Shown: positions 10,312 through 19,829, counted from the first letter of the stretch. The stretch is 64,000 bases of DNA from Aurantiacibacter rhizosphaerae (GCF_009807005.1 NZ_WUBR01000001.1:558001-622000), one strand, 5' to 3'. Notes: generated by a model not told the origin, from the sequence alone. Translations and numbers: made by a program.

Positions 10312-12387
10312 ATGAGCGCACTTGACGATAAGATTAACGAGCATTTCGCAGGCTATGTGGTCCGCAAAGACCTCGTGAAAGCGGTCAAGGGCAACGCAAT
10401 CGTCCCAACGTATGTCCTTGAGTATCTGCTCGGCCAATACTGTGCGACTGACGATGAAGCCTCGATCGATAGTGGGATCGATACGGTCAAAGATATACTC
10501 AAGAAGCACTACGTTCACAGAAGTGAAGCGGGCCTGATCCAGTCGACGATCAAGGAGAAAGGACGCTACAAGGTCATCGACCAGATAAGCGTCTCTTTGA
10601 ACGAAAAGACAGACAGCTACGAAGCGACCTTCGACAACCTGGGCATCAAGAAGGTCGCTGTAGACAGCAATACAGTCAAAGCGCATCCTAAGCTTCTGGT
10701 GACCGGCGTATGGTGCATTGCTGATGTCCAATACGAGTTTTCAGAGGACTCGCGGATTTCGCCGTGGGTGATCGAGACCATCAAACCCATCCAGATCGCA
10801 AAGGTCGATTACGAGGGCTACAAGCAAGCACGAGCGCAATTTTCCAAAGACGAGTGGATCGACCTCCTTATGCAGTCGATAGGCTTCAATCCTGAAGCCT
10901 TCGGTCGTCGAAGCAAGCTCCTGCAACTCATGCGGCTGATCCCCTTTGTCGAGCGCAACTATAACATCATTGAACTCGGTCCAAAGGGAACAGGCAAGTC
11001 CCACATCTATTCAGAATTCTCTCCGCACGGGCAGCTGATATCCGGCGGGGAAGTTACCATCCCAAAATTGTTCGTGAATAACGCGAACGGACGGATCGGC
11101 TTGGTAGGCTACTGGGATGTCGTGGCCTTCGATGAATTCGCTGGGCGCGAAAAGACCGCGAACAAAGCCTTGGTCGACATCATGAAGAACTACATGGCGA
11201 ACAAGACTTTCTCTCGCGGGATCAATCCCATGGGAGCCGAAGCAAGTTTCGCTTTCGTGGGGAACACAGACCACAATGTGCCATTCATGCTTAAGAACAG
11301 CGACCTGTTCGAAGCTCTTCCCCCTCAGTTCCATGACTCGGCCTTTATCGACCGCCTTCACGCCTATCTTCCCGGATGGGAGATCGACGTAATTCGCAGT
11401 GAAATGTTCACCGCTGGATACGGCTTCATCGTCGACTACCTCGCCGAGATTCTTCGCCATTTGCGCCAGGAAGACTTCTCCAACCGGCCTGACTTGCACT
11501 TCAAGATCAGTGAGAAGATCTCTACCCGTGACCGTGATGCCGTCTACAAAACCATGTCTGGCTTTTTGAAAGTCATTTTCCCTGCCGGAGGTGAAGCAGC
11601 CGAAGATGTTGAAGAACTGTTGCAGCTCGCGCTCGAGAGTCGAAAGCGCGTAAAAGACCAACTGTTCCGGATCGATGCAACCTATCCAGAGGTCGATTTC
11701 TCTTACACTGGCCCCGACGGTGAAACACGTCGTGTGCAGACCGTTGAAGAACAAGAGTTCTCACAATTCTACTATCTGAAACCGGCCTTGGATCCCAAGC
11801 AGCAGGATGAAGCCAGCGATGCTGTCGTAAATGATGGGGCCGATAGCCGATCTGAACCGGCCCAGACGCCAGTTCCCAAAGGGCCTGCGAAGCCGGTCGC
11901 CGAAGAAGGTCATCACGTGTTTGCCGAAAACCGGAAGGGGATGAGCTATAATAAGCTCTTCGGGCCCTATCTGGAGGGAGCGTCGCGGATCGTCGTGACG
12001 GACCCTTACATTCGCTATTTCTACCAGATCAAAAACATGATGGAATTTGTCGAGATGGTCATTCAGCGCAAAGCGCTCGAGGACCAAGTGGCCATCCATC
12101 TCGTCACAGGGCCTGACGATGGCAACGTGCAAAAGCAGCGGGAGCTGCTCGATAGCATTGCAGAAGCATGCATCGGAACGGGCGTTGACTTCACTTGGGC
12201 ATTTGACAGTTCAGGGACTGGCCACTCGAGAGATATCGTCACGGACACTGGCTGGAAAATTGTTCTCGATCGAGGCCTCGATATCTTCCAGGCGCCGATG
12301 CGGCGGGACGGGTTTAGCCTTGGCGACCGTTTGCAAGAGCACCGCATGTTGAAGAACTTCTACGTGACCTATGTGCAGCAAGACTAG
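10312..12387 (+). CDS. brxL: BREX AAA+ protein BrxL with an atypical C-terminus
   Basis: The 691-residue protein opens with a typical BrxL N-terminal region and an AAA+ core: Walker A GPKGTGKS (about 223-230) and a Walker-B-like VVAFDEF (about 270). Canonical BrxL ends in a Lon-like protease domain. Here I see no Lon Ser-motif (DGPSAG-type). After an acidic, Pro-rich linker (about 500-540), the last 150 residues (GASRIVVTDPYIRYFYQ, then QVAIHLVTGPDD) look like the PLD-like MIT C-terminal (MITD1-type) domain. BrxL is required for BREX exclusion and acts as a DNA-loaded ring in studied systems. It starts 8 bases after pglZ. The BrxL name is secure from AAA+ core and context; the C-terminal domain call is tentative. 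Confidence 0.85.
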   Translation: MSALDDKINEHFAGYVVRKDLVKAVKGNAIVPTYVLEYLLGQYCATDDEASIDSGIDTVKDILKKHYVHRSEAGLIQSTIKEKGRYKVIDQISVSLNEKTDSYEATFDNLGIKKVAVDSNTVKAHPKLLVTGVWCIADVQYEFSEDSRISPWVIETIKPIQIAKVDYEGYKQARAQFSKDEWIDLLMQSIGFNPEAFGRRSKLLQLMRLIPFVERNYNIIELGPKGTGKSHIYSEFSPHGQLISGGEVTIPKLFVNNANGRIGLVGYWDVVAFDEFAGREKTANKALVDIMKNYMANKTFSRGINPMGAEASFAFVGNTDHNVPFMLKNSDLFEALPPQFHDSAFIDRLHAYLPGWEIDVIRSEMFTAGYGFIVDYLAEILRHLRQEDFSNRPDLHFKISEKISTRDRDAVYKTMSGFLKVIFPAGGEAAEDVEELLQLALESRKRVKDQLFRIDATYPEVDFSYTGPDGETRRVQTVEEQEFSQFYYLKPALDPKQQDEASDAVVNDGADSRSEPAQTPVPKGPAKPVAEEGHHVFAENRKGMSYNKLFGPYLEGASRIVVTDPYIRYFYQIKNMMEFVEMVIQRKALEDQVAIHLVTGPDDGNVQKQRELLDSIAEACIGTGVDFTWAFDSSGTGHSRDIVTDTGWKIVLDRGLDIFQAPMRRDGFSLGDRLQEHRMLKNFYVTYVQQD

Positions 12388-12422
12388 CTACAAAACTGCA
12401 CTAGCACTTGGAGGGAAAAACC

Positions 12423-13559
12423 TTGTTCCGCGTTGATTTGAACCAAAACCGATTGTCTCGACTTTCGCAAAAGCGGTTTTCTGATCTCAACCTCCGCGAA
12501 CGAGACCATTTGCAGGAGTGGCTGGCTAATCAACCAGATGCCCTCGGCGAGGAATTGCTGATAATTCAAAAAGAGTTCGATGGCTTCGACGAGACCCGCG
12601 AACGTTTAGATCTCTTGGCACTGGACAAGGACGGCAACCTCGTAGTCATTGAGAACAAACTCGATGACAGCGGACGAGACGTCACCTGGCAGGCGCTGAA
12701 GTACACAGCCTATGTCTCTGGCCTGACCAAGACGCAAATCGTCGATATCTACCAGCAATACCTCGACCGTTATGCAGGCGGGGGCAATGCTGCTGTGCGG
12801 ATATGCGAATTCATGGAAGTTGAGGAGCTGGAGGAAACTGTCCTCAATCCAGGCAATGACCAGCGAATGATCTTTATCGCGGCCAATTTCCGGCGCGAGG
12901 TCACGGCTACTGTTCTATGGCTTCTCGGCCGTGGCATCCGGGCGCAATGCTTCAAGGTGACCCCATTTTCGTTTGACGACGAGCTCATGGTCGACATCCA
13001 GCAGATTATACCGACGCCCGAGGCCGCCGATTTCATGATCGGGATGTCGAGCAAAGAAAATGAAGAAAAGGCCATCCAGAACACACAGAAAAAGCGGCAC
13101 AAGTTGCGCTTGGATTTCTGGGAAGCTGCGCTCGACCAATTGCGTGCCGACGGCGTTACTCTCTACCAGAACATCAGCCCGACCAAGGACCATTGGCTTA
13201 GTGCGGGATCCGGTACCCGTTCGTGTCCTTATCAGATGATCTTCTCGAGGGATGAAGCACGGGTCGAGATAAGCTTGCAGCGTTCTGAGGCCGCAGAGAA
13301 CAAATGGCTGTTTGATCAGCTATATGGACAGAGAGAAGCGATCGAGGCTGCATTTGGAGCCCAACTCGATTGGCGGCGAATGGACGACAAGAAAGCCAGC
13401 CGCATCGTTTACGCTCATCCATTCGAGGGTTTCAACAAGGAAGCTTGGCCAGATATGATTGGCTGGCTTGCCGCTCATATCCAAAAACTGGAAGCGGCTT
13501 TCAGGGGACCGCTTTCCCGCCTAAACCCTCACGTCCGATCACAAGATGAGGTTGTGTAG
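12423..13559 (+). CDS. DUF4268 protein with NucS-like PD-(D/E)XK N-terminal domain
   Basis: The N-terminal half contains RLDLLALDKDGNLVVIENKL, with D63, E77 and K79 in the D...ExK arrangement of PD-(D/E)XK/NucS-like nucleases. The C-terminal half (KASRIVYAHPFEGFNKEAW and around) looks like DUF4268. The start chosen is the TTG at 12423, because GGAGG at 12410-12414 sits at ideal distance; a TTG at 12408 is less likely. The result is 378 residues. It lies 35 bases after brxL in the same direction and is probably an accessory defence or repair nuclease of the BREX island. The function is inferred. Confidence 0.75.
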   Translation: MFRVDLNQNRLSRLSQKRFSDLNLRERDHLQEWLANQPDALGEELLIIQKEFDGFDETRERLDLLALDKDGNLVVIENKLDDSGRDVTWQALKYTAYVSGLTKTQIVDIYQQYLDRYAGGGNAAVRICEFMEVEELEETVLNPGNDQRMIFIAANFRREVTATVLWLLGRGIRAQCFKVTPFSFDDELMVDIQQIIPTPEAADFMIGMSSKENEEKAIQNTQKKRHKLRLDFWEAALDQLRADGVTLYQNISPTKDHWLSAGSGTRSCPYQMIFSRDEARVEISLQRSEAAENKWLFDQLYGQREAIEAAFGAQLDWRRMDDKKASRIVYAHPFEGFNKEAWPDMIGWLAAHIQKLEAAFRGPLSRLNPHVRSQDEVV

Positions 13560-13663
13560 GATCAAGCCTGGTGATGAATTAATCAATTAAGCGTCGGTCT
13601 CGGGGCGTGATCCACAGCCCAAATCAACTGAGGTTTGTTCAAGCCAATTATCGTCACAGATAG
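13560..13663. other. Gap between the BREX operon and hipA
   Basis: These 104 bases separate two convergent genes (the DUF4268 gene on plus and hipA on minus). I see no strong hairpin plus T-run terminator and no gene. Confidence 0.4.
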
Positions 13664-14959
13664 CTAGATGGATCTAAACCCGTTTAAAGCCTGGTCTGCC
13701 ATCGATTGGGGGACGCCTGCTTCACGGGTCACTTCAGTCCATTCAGCAATGGCAGACTGGATATCCGAAATGATCGCTTTGGTTTCAGCGGCTTTGAGAT
13801 CTGCAAACCGCCCAAACGCGATAAGGTCGTCCAACTCGAAATTGTCTGTCTTGCCTGACAGCGACATTTGGTGCTCGCTAGTCCACTCTCCGTTCGGATT
13901 GTAGGCATAAACAACATCGTAGGCAGGCGAGAGACTCCAGCGGCCAGTTCGGTCCATAAGGAAAGCGATGTTCTTGGTGTGATCGTCCTGGTTGCGGATG
14001 AAGATGTTGAAGAACGCTCGTCGAACCTGCTCCTTGATCGCTTCGCGTCCGAGACCGAGCATGCGGATGGTCTCGATCGCCTGCTCGTAGCTATAGGCCC
14101 GAGCAAGGTTGAAATCGAAATGCCGCATCGCACAGAGCGACTGCATGTGGAGCTTCTTGCCGTCAGGCGTGCGGTCGAAACGCTGGGTCATGAAATGTGC
14201 CCGCCCGCCTTCTTCGTGCAGACGAGAGCGAGCCATGTCGATGCCAGCTTCTCGGGCTAGCAGATAGCAGGCGTATTCAAGCCGTCCGAAGCCCATCGGG
14301 TCGGCGAGTTCCTTGTCGGCATTGCCCGACACTCCATCGAATTTGACCAGCCATTGCGTATAGCCGGGCCCCGCAGTAAGCTGCCCTGAGTGGAATTCTC
14401 CGGTCTCCTCATTCCAGGCGAGGACGGCCTTGGCCCGGGCGCCACCAGCAGAGGTGCCGACGCGCAAGATCTCTTGAAGTGCGCGATGATCATCTTCACC
14501 CTTAAGGACACCGGCCAGTTCTTCACGCGCAGCAATGACCCTGTTGGCGAGCTCGACAAGCGGCGCGATATAGACCGGCCGGCCCTGTTCACGGCGCTCA
14601 CCGGTAGCAGGCTCGAATTCGAGCGCGCCCATGCCTCGGCGACCGGTATAGCAAAGGCGCTCGACCGGATCGAAGCTGTCGGCTGTGCGGCCCTGCTCGG
14701 CAAGCCAACGATTGATGAGGGCGTTGCCAAACTTGTCGGGTAGGCTGTCGGCCAGCATGCCCGGCAGCCCTTTGAAGGTCTCGTGATTCAGCGCGGGAAA
14801 ATCGTAGACGCCGCTTCGTAAGGGCATTGTGAGCGGGGCGACTTCGATACCGCTGCGGCTGAATTCCGGAGTGTATTCGAAGACCCCGACATCGCGATCC
14901 TCATCCCACAGAACGGCGCCGATCTGACGACCCCAGAGATTTACGACTGCGCGGCTCAT
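13664..14959 (-). CDS. hipA: HipA-family serine/threonine kinase toxin
   Basis: HipA kinases phosphorylate a translation factor (GltX in the E. coli case), cause dormancy, and are neutralised by HipB. The 431-residue protein has the HipA N-terminal subdomain (VVNLWGRQIGAVLWDEDRDV), a central GTSAGGARAKAV P-loop-like element, and the C-terminal kinase core with the catalytic NQDDHTKNIAFL and metal-binding LSPAYDVVY. The length is normal and all key motifs are present, so it is probably active. The start codon overlaps the hipB stop by ATGA. Confidence 0.93.
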   Translation of the reverse strand: MSRAVVNLWGRQIGAVLWDEDRDVGVFEYTPEFSRSGIEVAPLTMPLRSGVYDFPALNHETFKGLPGMLADSLPDKFGNALINRWLAEQGRTADSFDPVERLCYTGRRGMGALEFEPATGERREQGRPVYIAPLVELANRVIAAREELAGVLKGEDDHRALQEILRVGTSAGGARAKAVLAWNEETGEFHSGQLTAGPGYTQWLVKFDGVSGNADKELADPMGFGRLEYACYLLAREAGIDMARSRLHEEGGRAHFMTQRFDRTPDGKKLHMQSLCAMRHFDFNLARAYSYEQAIETIRMLGLGREAIKEQVRRAFFNIFIRNQDDHTKNIAFLMDRTGRWSLSPAYDVVYAYNPNGEWTSEHQMSLSGKTDNFELDDLIAFGRFADLKAAETKAIISDIQSAIAEWTEVTREAGVPQSMADQALNGFRSI

Positions 14960-15315
14960 GGGGCTTCGTCATCCCAGCTCCATTCCTCGCCAGCCTCACC
15001 TTCAGAAGACTTGCGCACCCTTTGCCGCGCTTTGCCGGTGTCGGACCGGGGATCGAGCGGGCTCAGCTTGGCATCCGGCATGACATCCAGCAGGCGGTCT
15101 TCAATTTCGAGCGCACGCATTATCCTGGCGAGGCTATCGATGGTCCCGCCACTACCGGCTTCCAGTCGGGCGAGCGTTGAACGCGAGATACCTGCCATTT
15201 CCGCAAGCTCGGCCTGCTTGAGATTGCGTGATATGCGATATGCTTCGATCTGCTTCCCGAGGTCGGATAGCAGCACCGATAGAGGGCGCTGGTCTGATGG
15301 ATCATAATGTGGCAT
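14956..15315 (-). CDS. hipB: HipB-like XRE-family antitoxin
   Basis: The 119-residue protein has a lambda-repressor-like helix-turn-helix in the first half (LKQAELAEMAGISRSTLARLEAGSG, the recognition helix being about ISRSTLARLE). Its tail is charged and probably disordered (RVRKSSEGEAGEEWSWDDEAP), as is usual for HipB degradation tails. It is the first gene of the hipBA operon and overlaps hipA by ATGA. It is expected to bind its own promoter region at 15.31-15.45 kb, where repeated motifs lie. Confidence 0.9.
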   Translation of the reverse strand: MPHYDPSDQRPLSVLLSDLGKQIEAYRISRNLKQAELAEMAGISRSTLARLEAGSGGTIDSLARIMRALEIEDRLLDVMPDAKLSPLDPRSDTGKARQRVRKSSEGEAGEEWSWDDEAP

Positions 15316-15447
15316 TATCGAGACATTATCTCCGATATGGAGCTTTGTGTAGCGATTTTGCGTCTTTACATGAAGGCACTTAATGCGTCAATATCGAGAC
15401 GTAAATTGGCTTATAACCGATAATGCATCAAATTTGCGACTTTATGT
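15314..15447. promoter_or_regulatory. hipBA control region with two interleaved direct repeats
   Basis: TATCGAGAC occurs at 15316 and again at 15392. TTTGCG-N-CTTTA occurs at 15357 and again at 15433. Both pairs are exactly 76 bases apart. The second TATCGAGAC copy lies in a short dyad CGTC-8-GACG. The stretch is AT-rich relative to its flanks and directly precedes hipB. It is a good candidate for repressor binding sites and the hipBA promoter. The roles are inferred. Confidence 0.45.
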
Positions 15448-15464
15448 AGGCCGGAGTGATGGAA

Positions 15465-15668
15465 ATGGATGACGAGAAGGAGCAAAACGACCAGACGGAC
15501 TGGAAGGGTCTACGAGAGATCGACCGTGCCATCTCCGAAAATCGGCGTATGGAATACAGCTGGAAGAAGGCTCTAGCAGATCCTTGGGAACGACGCGGAC
15601 TCTGGCTACTTGGGCTGGTCGTCGTCGCATTTGCGGCGTTCGTCATCCTGCAGGATTTCGTGCTGTAG
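15465..15668 (+). CDS. Small single-pass membrane protein
   Basis: The roughly 67-residue protein has a charged N-terminal half (DDEKEQNDQTDWKGLREIDR) and one C-terminal membrane span (GLWLLGLVVVAFAAFVIL). Start codons at 15456 (GTG), 15459 (ATG) and 15465 (ATG) are all possible. The GGAG at 15453-15456 best suits 15465. It diverges from hipB and its stop abuts the traG stop (tail to tail). I do not recognise a family. A small transfer-region membrane protein, such as an entry-exclusion factor, is only a guess. Confidence 0.5.
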   Translation: MDDEKEQNDQTDWKGLREIDRAISENRRMEYSWKKALADPWERRGLWLLGLVVVAFAAFVILQDFVL

Positions 15669-18380
15669 CTATCTATTGCTCCATTCTTTGACGTCGTCTG
15701 CAGCTTCCTCACTCGCGCCCGTGGCACCTTCCGTCTGGCGATCAAGATAAGTTCGCACGGTTCCAATTCTGCCACGACCCTGTCGGCGCACTCGTTCGAC
15801 CTCATCTGTGATGCCAGACCGATCAGGAGCGTCGGGCATTGAGGGACCACCCGAAGAGCTCACGGCGCCTCTTGCGCGTACCTGCCCAGCACTTCCGATT
15901 CCAGGGCGGCTGACCGGAGCGAAGTCCGGCAGCGAAAGGTCGGCTTCGATGTCGTCCTGAAGCCGATCAGCATAGCTCTCGACAAACCGTGATTGCAGCT
16001 GCTGACCCCGCGCGCTCATCTGGAACTCGATGTCATCGAAGCGCACCGGCCCGTAATAGTCGCGGTTGGCTTCCATCTCAGCCATGCCCCATTCGCGATA
16101 GGCCTGGCTCAGGTTCAGCGTGCCTGCGGCGCTGTTGGCCTCGTACCAGCTGGCCTGGTTCTCGAGGCGGCTGGCCATCTCTTCGGCCCGACGCGCCTCT
16201 CGCGTATAGCTCTCCGCTTCGGTCAGCGATCGGCTGAGACCCGACGAACTGGTCGATACTTGCGATACTGAGCTCGAGCTCGTCTCGCGCAAGAAACCTT
16301 CACGCGTGTTCGACCAGTTGCGACTGTCGGAAAGCTGCCGCAGCGTGCCCATGATCCTGACACGGTCTTCCGAGGCGATCCCGATATCGCTGTCGGTCCA
16401 CGACTGATTTCGGCCACCGCGGACGCCCGCCTGCGCGTTTAGTACTCCGCCTTCGGCCTTTGCTCCGGCTCCTGCTTCGCCGTTAAGGAACCAAGAAATA
16501 GTAATGTCGTCGGAGGCGCGCCGGGACAGGCCGAACTGCTGCTGGAGCGTCCTTGAGGCATTGTCGACTTCGCTGAATGCCGTGCCGATGCTGTCGTTCG
16601 TGCCGACGCCGCTGACCGTGTCGGAGCTCTGACCCTGACTGTAGGCGTTGCGGATCTCGCTGAACCGGGTGAGTGCAGAGCTCGTCGATTGCTGGGCGAG
16701 GTTGGCATAGGTCTCGCTCTGCGTCCGGCTCTGGCTCGCCATCGTTCCGAGGCGGCCGGTGAAGTCCTGCCCCAGTGTCGGCGTGAACGGATAGCTTGAA
16801 TTCGGGACAGCAGCGAACTCTCCATCGGGGAAGCTGGTGGTCTGCGTGCCGCTGTCGCGGAAACCACGCGTCTGCGTGGCGCCATAGGCGATGTTGGGTG
16901 CAAGATTGCCCTGCGCAAACTGGCGGGAAAACACCGTCGAATTGTCGATGTTCGAGTTGCCGAGCGAGACATTGCCGGTGCTCGCTTCGCGCGAGGCTTC
17001 CTCGGCCGCATTCTGGCTCGGGTTGAGATAGCTCGTTGCCTGGCCCGAGATCGCCAGCGCACCGCGCGCCACCCCGCCGGCAAGGAAGGGGATCGAGGCA
17101 ACGAGATAGCCCGCCAAGATACCGATATCGCTGTTGACGTCGCTCATGCCGGCAAAGGTCGCCAAGCTGAGGCCTGTGCTGCCGCCAGCGGCGGCGACAT
17201 CGCCCGCGCCCTTGAACATCAGGATCATGTGCAGGATGACGAAGAGCGGTCCCCACGCGGCAAGGTAGAAGAAGCCGGTGACGTAACCTCTCAATGCAAT
17301 GGGTCCGGTCCGCGGCATCAGGAACAGCGGAAACAGGACAGGGAATAGCGCGTAGAACACCACAGTCAGCACGACATTGAGGATCGGGACCCATTTCATC
17401 GCGTTGTGCGCGATCGAGGAATAGGTCCGCTCGGTCTGAATATCGGCCCGGGTCTGCGCGAATACGTCGATACTGCCGGTGCCGCTCGCCCCTGCAAAGC
17501 CGTACATGGCCTGGTTCATGGCATTGATCGTCAGCACCTGGCGGAAGATGTCGCTCGCGCTGCGCGAGATGCCGGTGAGATACTGGTAAGCAATCGGGAG
17601 GTCGGCCATGAGCTTGGCCTTGGCGAGCGCTTCGGCTTGTCGCGGATAGAGCTGGCGCCCCGCCACAAGCGTCATCTCGTCGATTAGGCTCGCCCACTGC
17701 CCTGACAGCGCGGTGTAGGCTTCGCGGCAGGTGATGATTGAGGCCGTCACGCTGTCGTCGGCCTGCCGGGTCAGGAATTTCTGCGCGCGAGCCGCGCTGC
17801 CCGGCGCGATCGTCGCCCAGATATCGTCGCTCTCGGACAGCTCCTTCATCGAGTAGCGGCCGAGCAGCAGATCGTAGAACACGCAATGCCGGACATGCTC
17901 ATCGAAGTTCGCAGCGAACTCCGGATCGGAAATGCGCAAGCTCCGCGTCGATTCGAGCAGCCGCGCGCCATAGATCATGCCGTTCTTCGAGTAGTTGAGG
18001 TCGTCCGGCAGGCCGAAGACGAGCTCGGCAGAGCGGGTCAGATAGTCCCCCGCCTGGCTGGTGAAGCTTGCCATCAGGGCGAGCCCGAGCGGGACATTGG
18101 CCACCGTTGCCGGTGCAAGGCTGGGATTGACCCGGTCGGTCACATGGACGTCCATGCGCGGCACCATCAGGCACATGTAAATGAGCGTCGCACCGAGGAA
18201 CCAGTTGAGCCAGGCACGCCAGTCCTGGTTGAACGCGACCACTATGACCGCGAGCATCATGCCCATCACCAGCGCGACCTGAATGAGGCTCTTGTAGCCG
18301 CCCGCACCGGTCCAGGCGGCAACGGCGTTGAGGACATTGACGATGTACTCGCCGCCGCCGACCGTGAAAATCTCGACCAT
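15669..18380 (-). CDS. traG: TraG-like mating-pair stabilisation and pilus assembly protein
   Basis: F-type TraG spans the inner membrane, with an N-terminal part needed for pilus assembly and a C-terminal part for mating-pair stabilisation and entry exclusion. The 903-residue protein is near the length of F TraG (938). The N-terminal half has several membrane spans (for example GYKSLIQVALVMGMMLAVIVV and WFLGATLIYMCLMV) and the C-terminal half is a long, polar, Ser/Gln-rich region with coiled-coil character. It is the last gene of the leftward transfer operon, 12 bases after traH. Confidence 0.9.
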   Translation of the reverse strand: MVEIFTVGGGEYIVNVLNAVAAWTGAGGYKSLIQVALVMGMMLAVIVVAFNQDWRAWLNWFLGATLIYMCLMVPRMDVHVTDRVNPSLAPATVANVPLGLALMASFTSQAGDYLTRSAELVFGLPDDLNYSKNGMIYGARLLESTRSLRISDPEFAANFDEHVRHCVFYDLLLGRYSMKELSESDDIWATIAPGSAARAQKFLTRQADDSVTASIITCREAYTALSGQWASLIDEMTLVAGRQLYPRQAEALAKAKLMADLPIAYQYLTGISRSASDIFRQVLTINAMNQAMYGFAGASGTGSIDVFAQTRADIQTERTYSSIAHNAMKWVPILNVVLTVVFYALFPVLFPLFLMPRTGPIALRGYVTGFFYLAAWGPLFVILHMILMFKGAGDVAAAGGSTGLSLATFAGMSDVNSDIGILAGYLVASIPFLAGGVARGALAISGQATSYLNPSQNAAEEASREASTGNVSLGNSNIDNSTVFSRQFAQGNLAPNIAYGATQTRGFRDSGTQTTSFPDGEFAAVPNSSYPFTPTLGQDFTGRLGTMASQSRTQSETYANLAQQSTSSALTRFSEIRNAYSQGQSSDTVSGVGTNDSIGTAFSEVDNASRTLQQQFGLSRRASDDITISWFLNGEAGAGAKAEGGVLNAQAGVRGGRNQSWTDSDIGIASEDRVRIMGTLRQLSDSRNWSNTREGFLRETSSSSVSQVSTSSSGLSRSLTEAESYTREARRAEEMASRLENQASWYEANSAAGTLNLSQAYREWGMAEMEANRDYYGPVRFDDIEFQMSARGQQLQSRFVESYADRLQDDIEADLSLPDFAPVSRPGIGSAGQVRARGAVSSSGGPSMPDAPDRSGITDEVERVRRQGRGRIGTVRTYLDRQTEGATGASEEAADDVKEWSNR

Positions 18381-18392
18381 GCTGCCTGACCC

Positions 18393-19829
18393 TTATGGAA
18401 CGATGGAGCGGGATTGCATCCCGCGCGACCAGTCGAGCGCGGCGGCCATCGACGGCGACATCGAGGCGGCGAGCATGTTCTCGATCATCGCGGTCTTCTC
18501 GATGATCTGCATGATCGTCGAGACCCGCGCTTGCCCGGTCGCTTGCCGCTGGGCGAGGCTCGATCGCACCTCGGCGACCTGCGCGCGCCAGATCGCGAGC
18601 TTCGCTTCATCGGCCGCAATGAAGCTCGCCATCGAGCGCCCGGCCTCTGCGGTGATGCGTTCGAGGATGGCATAGAGGAGATCGATGCTGGCGATCTCGG
18701 CCAGCGTGTCGCGGTCGTCGGTTGCCATCCCGCGACCATAGGCCGCCTGAACGGTAAGGATCTTGTAGAGCGGCACCGATGCCACCTGAAGCAGCTCCTT
18801 CTCCTCGTCGCCGATCGCGGTATCGCTGCGGATCGCCTCGACCATGCTGCCGATGAGCCGGGCAATGCGGGGCCGGATGGCCTTTGCGCTCGTGAGACTC
18901 ATCTGCTGGAAAGTGGGGTTGAGGCACTGGTCCGGCTCGTCGCACTGGAACACCCGCACCGACTGGCCCTGCGTCCCGTCGAGCAGTGCGGTCACCAGCG
19001 TCGAGGAGGCGTCGCCGGCGAAAGGCACGAACTTGCCCGGCTCGTCGTCGCGGGGCGGCACGTAGATCACCGTGCCGATGAGCGTCATTGCATATTCGGC
19101 AAGATCGCGGTCGAATGTGCCACCGGGGTTGAAGAAGGCGCTCTGCTTAAGGACATGCCAGGTGTAATTGCGCGGCACACCGGGATTGACGTCGGCATAG
19201 TCGTCGCCGGCGCCCTCGTTGGTCGAGGCTCGCTGGCCCCTTGTGCCGCAACCATGCTTGGCCGCGGCATAGTCGGTGAAGATACCTTCGGAGTTGCCGA
19301 TCGCTTCGCAGATCGCCTTGTCGGCGAGATCGCCCTTGGGCCAGACGCCGCCGACCAACCCCTGCGCCATCTCGCAGGAGTTGATCGAGAGATTGTTCAT
19401 GAGCTGCGCCTTTTGGCTGAACTCCTGCATGATCTTCGAGCACTCGGGGCAGACGGTGTCGATCGCGAGGCTGAAGGCGAACCCCACCGCATTGTTCGCG
19501 ACAGCCTTCAAGAGCGCGACCATCTCGCTCGCGTTGATGAAGGAGAAGGACCCGGCGAAGATATCGATACCGCCGCAACCAGCGCGGGCACGCGGCAGCT
19601 GGAGATTGGCGATGTTGGTCGTCTTCTGCGGGAAGCGCGTCCAGACATTGCCGAGACTGTAATAGCCCGCCGACTGTCCTTCAAACGCGCTCGGCCCGGT
19701 GACATTGGCCGCAGCGCCCATATCGTCCATGAAGCGGTCCATGCTGTCGCCGACGTTTGCGGCGACGGGGGACGCGACCATGCTGGCGGCAGCTATGGTG
19801 AGCGCCGCATTGCGGATGCTAGTAATCAT
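18393..19829 (-). CDS. traH: TraH-like conjugal pilus assembly protein
   Basis: TraH is a periplasmic/outer-membrane-associated F-pilus assembly protein. The 478-residue product begins with a signal peptide (MITSIRNAALTIAAASMVASPVAA) and resembles F TraH in length and in the Cys-containing central part (DTVCPECSKIMQEFSQ). The start at 19829 was chosen because it gives the signal peptide; the reading frame continues upstream only as antisense-like sequence inside traF. It overlaps the end of traF by 11 bases. Confidence 0.92.
   Translation of the reverse strand: MITSIRNAALTIAAASMVASPVAANVGDSMDRFMDDMGAAANVTGPSAFEGQSAGYYSLGNVWTRFPQKTTNIANLQLPRARAGCGGIDIFAGSFSFINASEMVALLKAVANNAVGFAFSLAIDTVCPECSKIMQEFSQKAQLMNNLSINSCEMAQGLVGGVWPKGDLADKAICEAIGNSEGIFTDYAAAKHGCGTRGQRASTNEGAGDDYADVNPGVPRNYTWHVLKQSAFFNPGGTFDRDLAEYAMTLIGTVIYVPPRDDEPGKFVPFAGDASSTLVTALLDGTQGQSVRVFQCDEPDQCLNPTFQQMSLTSAKAIRPRIARLIGSMVEAIRSDTAIGDEEKELLQVASVPLYKILTVQAAYGRGMATDDRDTLAEIASIDLLYAILERITAEAGRSMASFIAADEAKLAIWRAQVAEVRSSLAQRQATGQARVSTIMQIIEKTAMIENMLAASMSPSMAAALDWSRGMQSRSIVP

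Noticed and set aside
10312-12387. Lon protease annotation for the BrxL C-terminus
   Set aside because: I could not find the Ser-motif or a matching Lys in the C-terminal part, so I did not call a protease domain.
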